A DNA stretch of 64,000 bases from NCBI GenBank assembly GCA_964195995.1, contig CAXMQS010000095.1:46374-110373 (forward strand). The letters are read 5' to 3'. The first letter of the stretch is position 1. Every line of letters starts with the position of its first letter. The DNA comes from CAXMQS01 sp964195995. GTDB taxonomy: Bacteria > Actinomycetota > Acidimicrobiia > Spongiisociales > JAOTWH01. The notes under the pieces are model-generated. The model was not told the DNA's origin, made no database searches, and saw nothing but the letters and a program-made list of their open reading frames with translations. Of the stretch, positions 1 through 10,015 are shown piece after piece. Both the position numbers and the translations under genes were made by a program.

Positions 1-289
1 TCATCATCTTCTTGAAGAGGCTCAACAACTCGTCGACCTCGGCGACCGTCTTACCGATGATGGCGTCTGTCATCATCGAAGCCGATGCCTGGCTGATGGA
101 GCACCCGGTGCCGGTTATGGCCGCATCGGCAATGGCGTCGCCTTCGTAGCGCAGCGATAGGAAGAGCTCGTCGCCACAGGACGGGTTGATCCCCTCGACG
201 GTGATGTCGGCGTTAGCCACTTCGCCCGCATGCCGGGGCTTGCGGTAGTGATCCAGGATCACCTCTCGGTAGAGCTCCTCAACTGACAC
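1..289 (-). CDS. sufU: SufU-type iron-sulfur cluster scaffold / sulfur-transfer protein (3' end outside window)
   Basis: This gene reads leftward off the window edge, so 96 N-terminal residues are visible and the C-terminus is missing. The protein begins MSVEELYREVILDHYRKPRH, the usual opening of SufU/IscU-like proteins. It carries a first cysteine in NPSCGDE and a second in GTGCSISQAS, both expected Zn/Fe-S ligands. SufU accepts persulfide sulfur from SufS. The GTG start at 289 lies inside the end of sufS (11 bp overlap), so the two are probably translationally coupled. The identification is firm; only the missing third cysteine region cannot be checked. Confidence 0.93.
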   Translation of the reverse strand, partial: MSVEELYREVILDHYRKPRHAGEVANADITVEGINPSCGDELFLSLRYEGDAIADAAITGTGCSISQASASMMTDAIIGKTVAEVDELLSLFKKMM

Positions 290-1502
290 CGAACACCTCC
301 CGTGATCTCTGGAGTCCGTCGATGAGGCTGTCTACGTCAGCCGCTGTGTTGTACACATAGAACGAAGCGCGCGCGGTCGCCGGAACTCCGATGGTCTCCA
401 TAAGTGGCTTGGCGCAGTGGTGACCGGCCCGCACTGCGATGCCCTCCTCGTCGAGGATCGTCGCCATGTCGTGTGGATGGATGTCGGACAGCGTGAAGGA
501 AACAGCGCCGCCGCGTTTGGCAGTGTCGTCTGGCCCATACACCTTGAGCTCGGGGACCTCCTTGAGCCTGTCGAGTGCATACCGGGTGAGCTCGATCTCG
601 TGCTCGCGAACGGCCTCCATCCCCAGTTCCGAGAGGTAATCGACGGCGGCTCCAAAGCCGATGGCCTCGGCAATGGCCGGCGTCCCCGCCTCGAACTTGT
701 GGGGAACGCTCGCCCAGCGGGACTCGTAGAGCTTGACGTCGCGGATCATCTCTCCGCCGCCCTCTGCCGGCTCCATCTCCTCGAGGCGATCGGGCCGTCC
801 CCACATGGCCCCGACACCGGTCGGTCCAAGCATCTTGTGAGCACCGAAGACCAGGAAGTCGACGCCGAGCTCCTGGACATCGGTAGGCATGTGCGGAACG
901 GACTGCGCCCCGTCTGCGACCACGATGGCATCGAAAGCCTTGGCGGCTTCGACGACCTCCGCGATCGGGCCGATGGTGCCCAACACGTTCGACATACCAG
1001 AGCAGCCGACGATCTTGGTGGTTTCATCGATGGTCGACTCGATGTCTGAGGTATCGACTGTGTAGTCGTCGGCCATGGGCAGATAGCGCAGCCGGGCCCC
1101 GGTGAACTTGCAGATCAACTGCCAGGGGACGATGTTGGCGTGGTGCTCCATGCCTGTGAGGACGATGCTGTCGCCCTCCTTGAGCCGGTAAAGGCCCCAG
1201 CCGTAGGCGATGGTGTTGATGGCCGATGTCGTTCCCCGCTGGAAGATGACCTCGTTGGGTGATCCTGCATTGACGAAGGCGGCGATCTTGGCGCGAGCCC
1301 CTTCGAAGCGGTCGGTGGCGTCTGCTGCGATGGCGTAGGCGCCGCGGTGAACGTTGGCGTTGGCAGTGCGGTAGTAGTCGTCCATGGCGTCAAGCACCTG
1401 GACCGGCTTTTGTGTCGTGGCAGCCGAGTCGAGATAGACGAGCGGATGACCGTTCATCTTGGTGTCGAGGATCGGGAAGTCGGCTCGGCAGTCTTCTATC
1501 AC
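279..1502 (-). CDS. sufS: Cysteine desulfurase SufS (group II)
   Basis: A PLP enzyme of 407 residues that takes sulfur from cysteine for Fe-S cluster assembly in the cytoplasm. The PLP-binding lysine is K223 in GAHKMLGPTG, a histidine pair is at EHHAN (about 120-122), and the catalytic cysteine is C363 in RAGHHCAKPL. The short loop around that cysteine is typical of SufS rather than IscS. Length is normal for the family. The start overlaps the sufC stop by 4 bp (ATGA) and the end overlaps sufU, giving a sufC-sufS-sufU unit read leftward. I see nothing unusual in the protein itself. Confidence 0.96.
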   Translation of the reverse strand: MIEDCRADFPILDTKMNGHPLVYLDSAATTQKPVQVLDAMDDYYRTANANVHRGAYAIAADATDRFEGARAKIAAFVNAGSPNEVIFQRGTTSAINTIAYGWGLYRLKEGDSIVLTGMEHHANIVPWQLICKFTGARLRYLPMADDYTVDTSDIESTIDETTKIVGCSGMSNVLGTIGPIAEVVEAAKAFDAIVVADGAQSVPHMPTDVQELGVDFLVFGAHKMLGPTGVGAMWGRPDRLEEMEPAEGGGEMIRDVKLYESRWASVPHKFEAGTPAIAEAIGFGAAVDYLSELGMEAVREHEIELTRYALDRLKEVPELKVYGPDDTAKRGGAVSFTLSDIHPHDMATILDEEGIAVRAGHHCAKPLMETIGVPATARASFYVYNTAADVDSLIDGLQRSREVFGVS

Positions 1503-2251
1503 TTCGCCCCCTCCTTGAAGGATTCGTACCCTCCTTCTTCGACCTGGGTCGCCAGGTCGGGGGGGCCGCTTGCCACGATACGCCCATCGACGAATACGTG
1601 CACGAACTCGGGTGTCAGGTAGTCGAGAAGCCGCTGGTAGTGCGTGATGACCAGAAATCCCCTGTCTGGTGAGGAGGTCCTCTCGATGCCCTCGGCCACC
1701 ATCTGCAGTGCGTCGATGTCGAGGCCCGAATCGGTCTCGTCCATAATCGCCAGCATCGGTTCGAGAACCGCAAGCTGCAGAACCTCGTTGCGCTTGCGCT
1801 CGCCTCCTGAGAACCCTTCGTTGAGATACCGGTCGGCGAACTCGGCTTCCATGCCCAGCTCCTTCATCGTCTCCATGACCTTGAGGCGCAGCTCGAGGAT
1901 GGTGTAGTCGGTGCCGGTGCGAGCGGACAGCGCCGCCCGCAAGAAGTTGACCACAGAGACGCCCGGGATCTCTTCGGGGTATTGAAACGCCAGGAACATG
2001 CCGGCTTTGCCGCGTTCCGTCGGTGTCAACTTGGCGATGTCCTCGCCGTCAACAAGGACGCGGCCGGCCGTCACCTGATAGGCGGGATGGCCCATGAGGA
2101 CGTTGCCCAGGGTTGACTTACCCGACCCGTTGGGTCCCATGAGCACGTGCATCTCGCCGCGGTCTATCTCAAGGGTGACGCCTCTGAGGATCTCGACGCC
2201 CTCAACGGAGGCGTGCAGGTCGTCGATGAACAACAGTGGGGCGGCGGGCAT
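1499..2251 (-). CDS. sufC: Fe-S cluster assembly ATPase SufC
   Basis: ABC-type ATPase that normally works with SufB and SufD. It has the Walker A motif GPNGSGKST, the signature FSGGERKRNEV and Walker B LAIMDETDSGLD, the last two typical of SufC. I start it at ATG 2251 (MPAAPLLFIDDL), because the conserved strand follows directly; an in-frame start at 2317 would add 22 residues unlike the family. Directly upstream is a luciferase-like oxidoreductase gene rather than sufB or sufD, so those partners must lie elsewhere. It is probably the first gene of the suf unit here, or co-transcribed with the gene ending at 2310. Confidence 0.95.
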   Translation of the reverse strand: MPAAPLLFIDDLHASVEGVEILRGVTLEIDRGEMHVLMGPNGSGKSTLGNVLMGHPAYQVTAGRVLVDGEDIAKLTPTERGKAGMFLAFQYPEEIPGVSVVNFLRAALSARTGTDYTILELRLKVMETMKELGMEAEFADRYLNEGFSGGERKRNEVLQLAVLEPMLAIMDETDSGLDIDALQMVAEGIERTSSPDRGFLVITHYQRLLDYLTPEFVHVFVDGRIVASGPPDLATQVEEGGYESFKEGAK

Positions 2252-2309
2252 GTCGAAAGTGTATCGGCCCGACGTTGGCCGGAGCAGGGGAATGTTGACG
2301 CTGTCGGCG

Positions 2310-3233
2310 CTAGGCACCGAGTGAGTCGAACACCTCTTCGAACTCGGTCAGATCTGGGACCGTGAAGTGCTGCAGGTAGAAACGCTGCACCCCGACGGCG
2401 GCGATGTCCTCGATGACCTGGCGCACTGCCTCCTGAGTGCCGACCGGGATTCCTGCCGACCGCCAGGCATCCTCATGCTCCGACGGGCTGCGGTCCCGGG
2501 ATGCCGCAGCTGCGGCGAGCCGCTGCTGGTAGGCAGATTCATCGGTGCCCGTGAGCACTGGACCGACGACGCTGAACTTGATGGCGTCCGGATCCCTTCC
2601 TGCCTTCTCGGCGGCGGCGCGAGCCTTGCCGATCCGGTCGGCCAGGGTCGCGGGATCTCTGATTCCGATGTTGAACTCGTCGGCGTAGGTGCCTGCCAAG
2701 AAGGGGGTCTTGGTCGGCCCAGACCCTCCGACGACGATGGGCAGGTTGATTGGTTTGGGGCGGACGTCGATCTTGTCGAGCTTGTAGTAAGTGCCGCTGA
2801 AGCCAGCGGCGCCATCGGCAAAGGCAGCCCTGAGGTATCCGAGCGTCTCCTCGAGCCGCTCGAAGCGCTCCTTCATCGGCCATAGCTCCAGGCCGAAGGC
2901 ATCGTGCTCGAGGTCCATCCAGCCCGTTCCAACACCGAGCCGAAAGCGGCCCCCAGACATCTCGTCGAGTGTGGCGGCGGACTTGGCGATGATGGCCGGG
3001 TGGCGAAAGCTGATCGGCGTCACCATGACGCAGAGCTCGATCGACTCGGTCTCGAGGGCGACGCCAGCAAGTGAGGTGAAGGCCTCGGTGACGTGAGGGG
3101 TCTCCCGTGAGGAGAAGAGGTGGTCGGCTCTGGCGAATGCGTCCAACCCACGCGACTCGGCCCACTTGGCGGCAGTGACCAGTTCGACATACGTCATGCC
3201 CATCTGGGGCTCCAGCATCAGTCCGAATTCCAT
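2310..3233 (-). CDS. Luciferase-like (LLM class) oxidoreductase, probably F420-dependent
   Basis: A 307-residue TIM-barrel protein of the bacterial luciferase-like family. It opens with MEFGLMLEPQMGMTYVELVT and contains the family segments GVGTGWM and GGSGPTKTP. Such proteins use reduced F420 or flavin to reduce or oxidise diverse substrates. F420 use is inferred from the family and from cofD and cofE in the same window; the substrate cannot be told. It starts at ATG 3233 and ends 58 bp before sufC on the same strand, so it may share a transcript with the suf genes. The adjacent gene on the other strand is an acyl-CoA dehydrogenase. Confidence 0.85.
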   Translation of the reverse strand: MEFGLMLEPQMGMTYVELVTAAKWAESRGLDAFARADHLFSSRETPHVTEAFTSLAGVALETESIELCVMVTPISFRHPAIIAKSAATLDEMSGGRFRLGVGTGWMDLEHDAFGLELWPMKERFERLEETLGYLRAAFADGAAGFSGTYYKLDKIDVRPKPINLPIVVGGSGPTKTPFLAGTYADEFNIGIRDPATLADRIGKARAAAEKAGRDPDAIKFSVVGPVLTGTDESAYQQRLAAAAASRDRSPSEHEDAWRSAGIPVGTQEAVRQVIEDIAAVGVQRFYLQHFTVPDLTEFEEVFDSLGA

Positions 3234-3385
3234 GCGCCTCCTGTCCGTCGGTGCCGCAGGCTAGGAGCGTGCCGAGCAATTCTCTCGCGAGCCGGTGACC
3301 GACGGCACTCTCTCCGGTCACCGAGGTGACGGCTCGTAGTACGGGTCATTGGTCGGCATGCGCCCGGGCGGACTAGCTTTCTCGT

Positions 3386-4507
3386 ATGGACTTCGCCTTC
3401 AGCGCCGAGCAGGAGATGCTCCGCGACACGACGCGCCGCTTCCTCACCGATAAGGCGGACTCGGCCGTTGTTCGGGAGATCATGGAGTCCGAGGAGGGCT
3501 TCGACGCCGGCTTGTGGACGGACATTGCCGACCAGGGATGGCTGGCGATGCACATTCCCGAGGCAGACGGTGGAGCTGGCTTCAGTTACCTCGAACTCGT
3601 AGTCCTCATGGAGGAGATGGGCGCAGCCCTGTTCCCCTCTCCGTTCTTCTCAACAGTTGTGCTGGGAGCCAACGCCCTTCTCGTCGGCGGAAGCGAGGCA
3701 CAACGCAAGGAGCTGCTTCCAGAGGTTGCTGCCGGTGAACGGCGGCTGGCGCTGGCGCAGCTCGAGGAGTCCGGGCGCTGGGATGAGTCTGGCATCGAGA
3801 TGCAGGCCGTCGCCGACGGTGACGATTTCGTTCTCACCGGAACCAAGATGTACGTCGTCGACGGGCACACGGCCCACTCCCTTGTTGTTGCTGCCCGCAC
3901 TCCTTCCGGCGTGAGTCTCTTCGTTGTCGATGGTGAGGCCTCCGGCGTGACGAGGTCGCGACTCGAAACCATGGACATGACCCGCAAGCAAGCCCGGGTG
4001 ACCTTCGAGGGTGTTCGCGTGCCCAACTCCTCGATGATCGGCACCGAGGGATCTGGCTGGGAGACGCTCACCAAGGTCACCGACCTGGCATCCGTGGCCC
4101 TCGCCGCCGAGTGCGTCGGCGGAGCACAGCGGTGTCTTGACATGTCGGTCGAGTACGCCAAGGTGCGTGTGCAGTTCGGTCGCCCCATCGGATCGTTCCA
4201 GGCCGTCAAGCACAAGTGCGCCGACATGCTGGTGCAGCTCGAGTCTGCGCGGTCGGCCGCCTATTACGCAGGCTGGGCCGCGTCCGAGGACAACGATGAG
4301 CTCGGGGTCGTGGCGCCTTTGGCCAAGTCGTACTGCTCGGAGGCCTACTTCTTCTGCGCCTCTGAGAACATCCAGATCCACGGCGGCATCGGCTTCACCT
4401 GGGAGCACGACGCTCACCTCTACTTCAAGAGGGCGAAGACGTCAGAGTTGCTGTTGGGGACCCCAGCCCACCATCGATCCCTGCTGGCGGACCGCCTCGG
4501 TCTCTAG
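3386..4507 (+). CDS. Acyl-CoA dehydrogenase family protein
   Basis: A 373-residue flavoprotein of the acyl-CoA dehydrogenase fold. It opens MDFAFSAEQEMLRDTTRRFL, the middle region carries RVQFGRPIGSFQAVKHKCAD, and the C-terminal helix has QIHGGIGFTWEHDAHLYFKR, both FAD/acyl-binding hallmarks. It should oxidise an acyl-CoA thioester to the enoyl-CoA and pass electrons to ETF. The exact acyl substrate is not readable. It stands alone on its strand. Its TAG stop overlaps the stop of the convergent hydrolase gene (4504-4507, CTAG), leaving no room for a separate terminator. Confidence 0.93.
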   Translation: MDFAFSAEQEMLRDTTRRFLTDKADSAVVREIMESEEGFDAGLWTDIADQGWLAMHIPEADGGAGFSYLELVVLMEEMGAALFPSPFFSTVVLGANALLVGGSEAQRKELLPEVAAGERRLALAQLEESGRWDESGIEMQAVADGDDFVLTGTKMYVVDGHTAHSLVVAARTPSGVSLFVVDGEASGVTRSRLETMDMTRKQARVTFEGVRVPNSSMIGTEGSGWETLTKVTDLASVALAAECVGGAQRCLDMSVEYAKVRVQFGRPIGSFQAVKHKCADMLVQLESARSAAYYAGWAASEDNDELGVVAPLAKSYCSEAYFFCASENIQIHGGIGFTWEHDAHLYFKRAKTSELLLGTPAHHRSLLADRLGL

Positions 4508-6135
4508 GGCTTGCAGTTCCAGTGGTGCCAGGCAGATTGGCCACCGTCGAGTGAGTATTGGACGAGCCATGCTGCCGCTTCGATGTTGGCGGCGCCGTTG
4601 TAGGGGGCCTCGCTGGCGTAGTCGTCAAACCCGATCTCGCCGGCAACCCAGTCCCACGTCGAGGGCATGAACTGGAACAGCCCGGCGGCGCCGCTCGTTG
4701 GGTTGGTGATGGCAGCGTCGCCGTTGCTTTCACAGGAGATGACGGCGAGGGCATCCTCGACGAGCTCGGCCGGGAAGTGCTCGCCAACCAACGGGCGCCA
4801 CGCCTCGACCGCTGGCGGCCACTCGGTCTCTGGCGGTGGGTCGGGATCGGGTTCAGGATCGGTGTAGCCGGCGTGGTTCGACGGCGCCACCAGCGCTGCC
4901 GTCCAGTCGTCACCGACTGGCACCGTGTGGTCGGCAGCTCCTTCGCCGTTCTCGAACTTGAGGTAAAGCATGCCGGTTGACGGTCGGTAGACGGCGACGG
5001 TGTCGTCACCGTTGCCGTCCCAGTCGCCGGCAAGGATCTTGTCGCCGGGATCTCCGTAGAAGAACTCGAAGTCGGCTACGCCGGTGTCGTTGCTGTTGCG
5101 GAAGTAGACGAATCCGGTGCTCTCTCTATGCAGCCCCACCGTGTCGATACCGTCGCCGTCGAAGTCGCCAACGAATGGCTTATCGCCGGGGTTGCCGAAT
5201 TCGAACTCGTGGTCGGCGATCCCCGATCCGAGGCTGTTCTTGACGTAGACCTTGCCCTCTGCGGGCCTGTAGATGGCGAGCGTGTCGCAGCCGTCGCCAT
5301 TGAAGTCGCCTGCGAGCGGGATGTCTGAGGCGTCGCCATAAAAGAAGTCGACCTCGGCGATTCCCTGGCTGTTCGAGTTGCGCAGATACATGAACCCATT
5401 GTTGGTGCGGTACATCGCCGGCGTGGCGGTCCCGTCGCAGTCCCAGTCGCCCATGAGGGCGAAGTCGCCCGGGTCGCCGTAGAAGAACGTCGCTTGATCG
5501 CTGTTCCACATGACCTCGCGCATCATGTGGAATCGGGCATCGCTACCCACGAGGGCAACAGAGTCACAGGTCTCACCCTCAGGGCATGGCGGTTCAGCAT
5601 CGAGGTCGACGCCGGATGCCGGCATCGCTTCGATCAGGTGGGGATAGGGGTTGACCTTTCCTTCAGGCGAGTGCAACTCGAAGTGCAAGTGCGATCCGGT
5701 CCACTCGGCATTGCCGCTATCGCCGACGTAGCCGATCAGCTGGCCCGCTTCGACGTGAACCCCGCGCTCGATTCCGGGAGCGAAGCCCCAGCCCAGCCCG
5801 TCGTCGGTGCCAGGGGTGTCGTTGTTGAGGTGGATGTACCAGCTCGCCCAGCCGTCGTCGTGGTTGAGGGCCATGGCACAGCAGTTGCCCCCGAGGGTGT
5901 TGTGCATCCAACCGACCGTCCCGGCGGCAGCAGCGACAACAGGCACCATCTTGTCGGCCATGATGTCGGTGCCCTCATGGGAGCGACCACCACTGCGGGC
6001 GGCTCCCCAGGTGTCGGAGTAGTGGTTCTCCCCGTCAACGGGGAAGACCAGTGGATAGATGTCATCTGCGGCTGCCGCCGGCAGGGCAGGAACAAGCACG
6101 GACACGATGACGACAGCAGCGGCGATGGAGCGCAA
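4504..6135 (-). CDS. Secreted bifunctional peptidoglycan hydrolase: M23 endopeptidase + DxDxDG repeats + lytic-transglycosylase-like domain
   Basis: A 543-residue exported protein with a signal peptide (about residues 1-23, ending PALPAAAA). First comes an M23 (LytM) domain with metal ligands H53xxxD57 and H149xH151. Residues of about 205-420 hold four repeats of roughly 49 residues, each with a phrase like YGDPGD, a calcium-loop-like DWDxDG or DFxGDG, and YRPxxGxxYLRNSN, resembling FG-GAP/VCBS propeller blades. The last ~105 residues look like an SLT/lysozyme-like domain, with the likely catalytic Glu in ISCESNGDA and GAAGLFQFMPSTW. It could cut both peptide cross-links and glycan strands. 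TTG is the best start (GGGAAAGG upstream). The same repeats occur in the CAP protein at 23023-24102. Confidence 0.88.
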   Translation of the reverse strand: MRSIAAAVVIVSVLVPALPAAAADDIYPLVFPVDGENHYSDTWGAARSGGRSHEGTDIMADKMVPVVAAAAGTVGWMHNTLGGNCCAMALNHDDGWASWYIHLNNDTPGTDDGLGWGFAPGIERGVHVEAGQLIGYVGDSGNAEWTGSHLHFELHSPEGKVNPYPHLIEAMPASGVDLDAEPPCPEGETCDSVALVGSDARFHMMREVMWNSDQATFFYGDPGDFALMGDWDCDGTATPAMYRTNNGFMYLRNSNSQGIAEVDFFYGDASDIPLAGDFNGDGCDTLAIYRPAEGKVYVKNSLGSGIADHEFEFGNPGDKPFVGDFDGDGIDTVGLHRESTGFVYFRNSNDTGVADFEFFYGDPGDKILAGDWDGNGDDTVAVYRPSTGMLYLKFENGEGAADHTVPVGDDWTAALVAPSNHAGYTDPEPDPDPPPETEWPPAVEAWRPLVGEHFPAELVEDALAVISCESNGDAAITNPTSGAAGLFQFMPSTWDWVAGEIGFDDYASEAPYNGAANIEAAAWLVQYSLDGGQSAWHHWNCKP

Positions 6136-6206
6136 TGGACCTTTCCCAATCTCTCCATCTCCTATCGGCCGCGCAGCGTGGTTTTCTTGAGTGCGTCGTT
6201 GCGGAG

Positions 6207-6217
6207 GTGACTAGTCC
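6207..6217. promoter_or_regulatory. Palindromic motif GTGACTAGTC(C), copy 1
   Basis: Ten bases match the perfect 12-bp palindrome GTGACTAGTCAC found at 22923. The site is in the 89-bp gap between the thioredoxin stop and the start of the cell-wall hydrolase gene, 72 bp upstream of that start. The function as an operator is inferred from recurrence and position only. Confidence 0.4.
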
Positions 6218-6224
6218 GAGGTCT

Positions 6225-6884
6225 CTAGCTGTCGGCCGCCAATTGCAGGAACTGAGAGAGGACGTCGGTACCGATCTCGCCGGAGGCTCTGGCAACGACG
6301 GTGCCTTCGTCATCGACGAAGACCCAATACGGGAACTCAGTGCCCCCGAACGCTCGCATGACGGAACCGGCGGCGTCGTCGACGATGACCGGGGTCGTCC
6401 ATCCCTCGCGATCAAGCCAACTCCATGGGGGGTAGTTGTTCCTCGTGGAGTTGATCGATGTCGCCACTGAGTAGAGCGGCGCCGCGAGATCGGCTCCCTC
6501 GTCGAGCAACTGCTGGATTCTGGGCACCTCGGCCTGGCAGTGACTGCACCAGTGGGCCAGGAAAACGATGCCTGCCGCCCCATTGCCGGGTGCGATGGCA
6601 ACCGGCTCATCGTCGAAGTTGGTGCCACTGGCTGTGGGGATGACCGATCCGATGGTGGGGTCGGTCGTTCCACGTTGGTAGGGAGCAAGCAGCTCCCCGG
6701 AGACCGTTGGAGACCCGATCTCGACGAGCGCCCCCGATGGTGAGGTTTCGCCGGACAAACTGACGGCGATGGCGCCGATCAGGGCGACTCCAACGAGTCC
6801 GCCGAGGATCCACAAGATGGGGAGCTTCTTGGGCGGCGGGGGCGGGGGAGCTTCACGACCGCGCGGCTTCTTCTTCGTTGACAT
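6225..6884 (-). CDS. Membrane-anchored thioredoxin-like (TlpA/redoxin) protein
   Basis: A 219-residue protein: a basic, proline-rich cytoplasmic head (KKKPRG, six prolines), one membrane helix (about 22-43), then an extracytoplasmic thioredoxin fold. The redox pair is in FLAHWCSHCQAEVP (CSHC), and the cis-proline region reads EFPYWVFVDDEG. It probably reduces or oxidises disulfides of exported proteins. The next gene upstream on the same strand is DsbB-like (32 bp away), which suggests a joint role in extracytoplasmic disulfide chemistry. A similar but distinct protein is encoded at 61375-62226. Confidence 0.9.
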   Translation of the reverse strand: MSTKKKPRGREAPPPPPPKKLPILWILGGLVGVALIGAIAVSLSGETSPSGALVEIGSPTVSGELLAPYQRGTTDPTIGSVIPTASGTNFDDEPVAIAPGNGAAGIVFLAHWCSHCQAEVPRIQQLLDEGADLAAPLYSVATSINSTRNNYPPWSWLDREGWTTPVIVDDAAGSVMRAFGGTEFPYWVFVDDEGTVVARASGEIGTDVLSQFLQLAADS

Positions 6885-6916
6885 TCGGCCAACCTACGGT
6901 TGTCGCGGGCGATTCA

Positions 6917-7459
6917 CTATGGACCATCGGCCCTATCAGCAGCCAGGGAGATCCACCACAGAGCGCCGATCGCAGTGAAAGCACTGATCGCCATGTAGGG
7001 AATCGATATGAACCCGAACTCGAAGAAGAAGGCAGACGAGCAGGGCACCGCGTTCGAACAGGTGCCTGCATCGAGCGACGGCACCCGCTGGATGAGATAG
7101 TGGTAGCCGGCGATACCGAGGCCAATCGTCGTCAGCGGCATGGCGAAACGCCAGGCGGCCGAGTCCCGCTTCCGCAAGCCAACGGCGAAGATGGCGACGA
7201 GTGGGTACATGGCGATTCGCTGGTACCAGCAGAGCTCGCACGGAATCAACCCGGCGGACTCCGAGTAGTAGAGGCTGCCTCCGGTGGCCACGGCGGCGAC
7301 GACGAGAGCCAACATGACAGCGTATGGACCGACGCTTTCCTCCAGCGAGCGGCGCAGACCGTGTGTGCGCCTGCCTCCGGCAACGGCGACCACCCACAAC
7401 ACCACTCCGGCGTTGGCAACGAGCGCCAGCAAAGAGAAGAAGGTCGTCGCCGTTTCCAT
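6917..7459 (-). CDS. Disulfide bond formation protein, DsbB/BdbC family
   Basis: About 180 residues with four to five membrane helices. It has the quinone-proximal CxxC in IPCELCWYQRIAMYP and a second pair of cysteines in GTCSNAVPCSSAFF, which in DsbB relay electrons from the thiol oxidase to quinone. The start at ATG 7459 (METATTFFSLL) is chosen because the helix begins there; an in-frame start at 7651 would add 64 low-complexity residues and run into the divergent gene. It lies just upstream of the membrane thioredoxin gene on the same strand. Confidence 0.88.
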   Translation of the reverse strand: METATTFFSLLALVANAGVVLWVVAVAGGRRTHGLRRSLEESVGPYAVMLALVVAAVATGGSLYYSESAGLIPCELCWYQRIAMYPLVAIFAVGLRKRDSAAWRFAMPLTTIGLGIAGYHYLIQRVPSLDAGTCSNAVPCSSAFFFEFGFISIPYMAISAFTAIGALWWISLAADRADGP

Positions 7460-7514
7460 TGCTTCGAGGTTATGCCCAGGAGTCGAGAATGGTGTCGCAC
7501 GTAGAATGCTCTCC

Positions 7515-7931
7515 ATGGACATCGTCGCAGTTGGAGCCCTCCTCTTCGGTGTTCTGCTGTTCGTGATCGCAGGACTCGTGTGGCAGGAGACGAAGAACAC
7601 GCCACCTCGCCATTCGGTGTACGTCATAGAAGAGGCAGTTCCGTTTGTCATGGGCCGCCTCAGCGACAGGGCGCTGGCGACCCTCGACTCGGACGACGTG
7701 CTGCGAATCCTGGAGTGGGAGGTCTTCTATCTGCAGGGTCTCGATGCTCCGCGCGACCACTCTGCCCACCCTTCGCCCGTGGCCGGCAGCGACCAGGCGA
7801 TCGACTTCATCATCGAACGCAGCCCGATCTCCTTTGCCAGGGAGGACGTCTCGGAAGTCCTCGACGGTGAAGCGGCCTACCTTGTCAGCATCGGAGCCGT
7901 CGGGTCAGTGGTCGAGCAGGAGCCAGCATGA
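7515..7931 (+). CDS. Hypothetical protein with N-terminal membrane helix
   Basis: A 138-residue protein I do not recognise. Residues 1-22 (MDIVAVGALLFGVLLFVIAGLV) form a single hydrophobic helix; the rest is acidic and soluble-looking, with LDSDDVLRILEWEVFYLQG and later DFIIERSP. It starts at ATG 7515, 55 bp from the divergent dsbB-like gene. Its TGA overlaps the ATG of the zinc-ribbon gene (ATGA), and that gene overlaps the mutase in turn, so all three are probably made together. A role linked to the mutase is only a guess from position. Confidence 0.75.
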   Translation: MDIVAVGALLFGVLLFVIAGLVWQETKNTPPRHSVYVIEEAVPFVMGRLSDRALATLDSDDVLRILEWEVFYLQGLDAPRDHSAHPSPVAGSDQAIDFIIERSPISFAREDVSEVLDGEAAYLVSIGAVGSVVEQEPA

Positions 7932-8217
7932 AGGTTCGTTGTGGCGCATGTCGCACAGAATTCGACGCCGCCACCGAGGGAAGGCACGCTTGCCCGACCT
8001 GCGGCGCGGTCAATGAGGTGAGCTCCATGCCGTCGACCCAGGAAGCACCGGTCCCGCCGATGACGGTTCCCTCGGCCTCCGCCCCGCCACCCGCGGCTCC
8101 GGAGGCGCCGCCGCCGACGACCCTGGCGAAGGTTGCCTGTGACCAGTGCTCCTTCGAGTTCGTAGTAGGCGACATCGAGGTCGCCACCTGTCCGAATTGC
8201 TCTGCCGAGGTGAAGAT

Positions 8218-8221
<4 letters not shown>
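7928..8221 (+). CDS. Double zinc-ribbon small protein
   Basis: Ninety-seven residues with two CxxC...CxxC zinc ribbons, CGACRTEFDA...CPTCGA at the N-terminus and CDQCSFEFVV...CPNCSA at the C-terminus, joined by a linker rich in Ala and Pro. The first ribbon looks like the MJ0042 type. No catalytic domain is present; it may bind protein or nucleic acid. It overlaps the upstream gene by 4 bp and the mutase gene by 4 bp (GTGA), an arrangement that suggests co-translation with the mutase. Confidence 0.8.
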
Positions 8222-9838
<1,617 letters not shown>

Positions 9839-9846
<8 letters not shown>

Positions 9847-10006
9847 TGCCATTCGCCGTCTGGTTTCGGCCGCTCTGCTTGGGGCCTACTTCGCCATCGC
9901 CCCAAGCAACGCTCCGCAGCGGTGGTCGGTCAGCCTGTTCCCACCTGCGATCGTCCTTGGAGTCGGCGAGCCGACTCCCTCCATCGCGGTTCGCCCGCGG
10001 CGATAA
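9839..10006 (+). CDS. Possible small protein (55 aa), unassigned
   Basis: An open frame beginning with a GTG that overlaps the mutase stop, coding 55 residues (VSDAIRRLVSAALLGAYFAI at the start). The middle is hydrophobic but too short for confident membrane prediction. It fills the gap between the mutase and the lipoprotein gene, in the style of the coupled genes around it. No family is recognised and it may not be real. Confidence 0.3.
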
Positions 10007-10015
10007 GCTCGTCGC

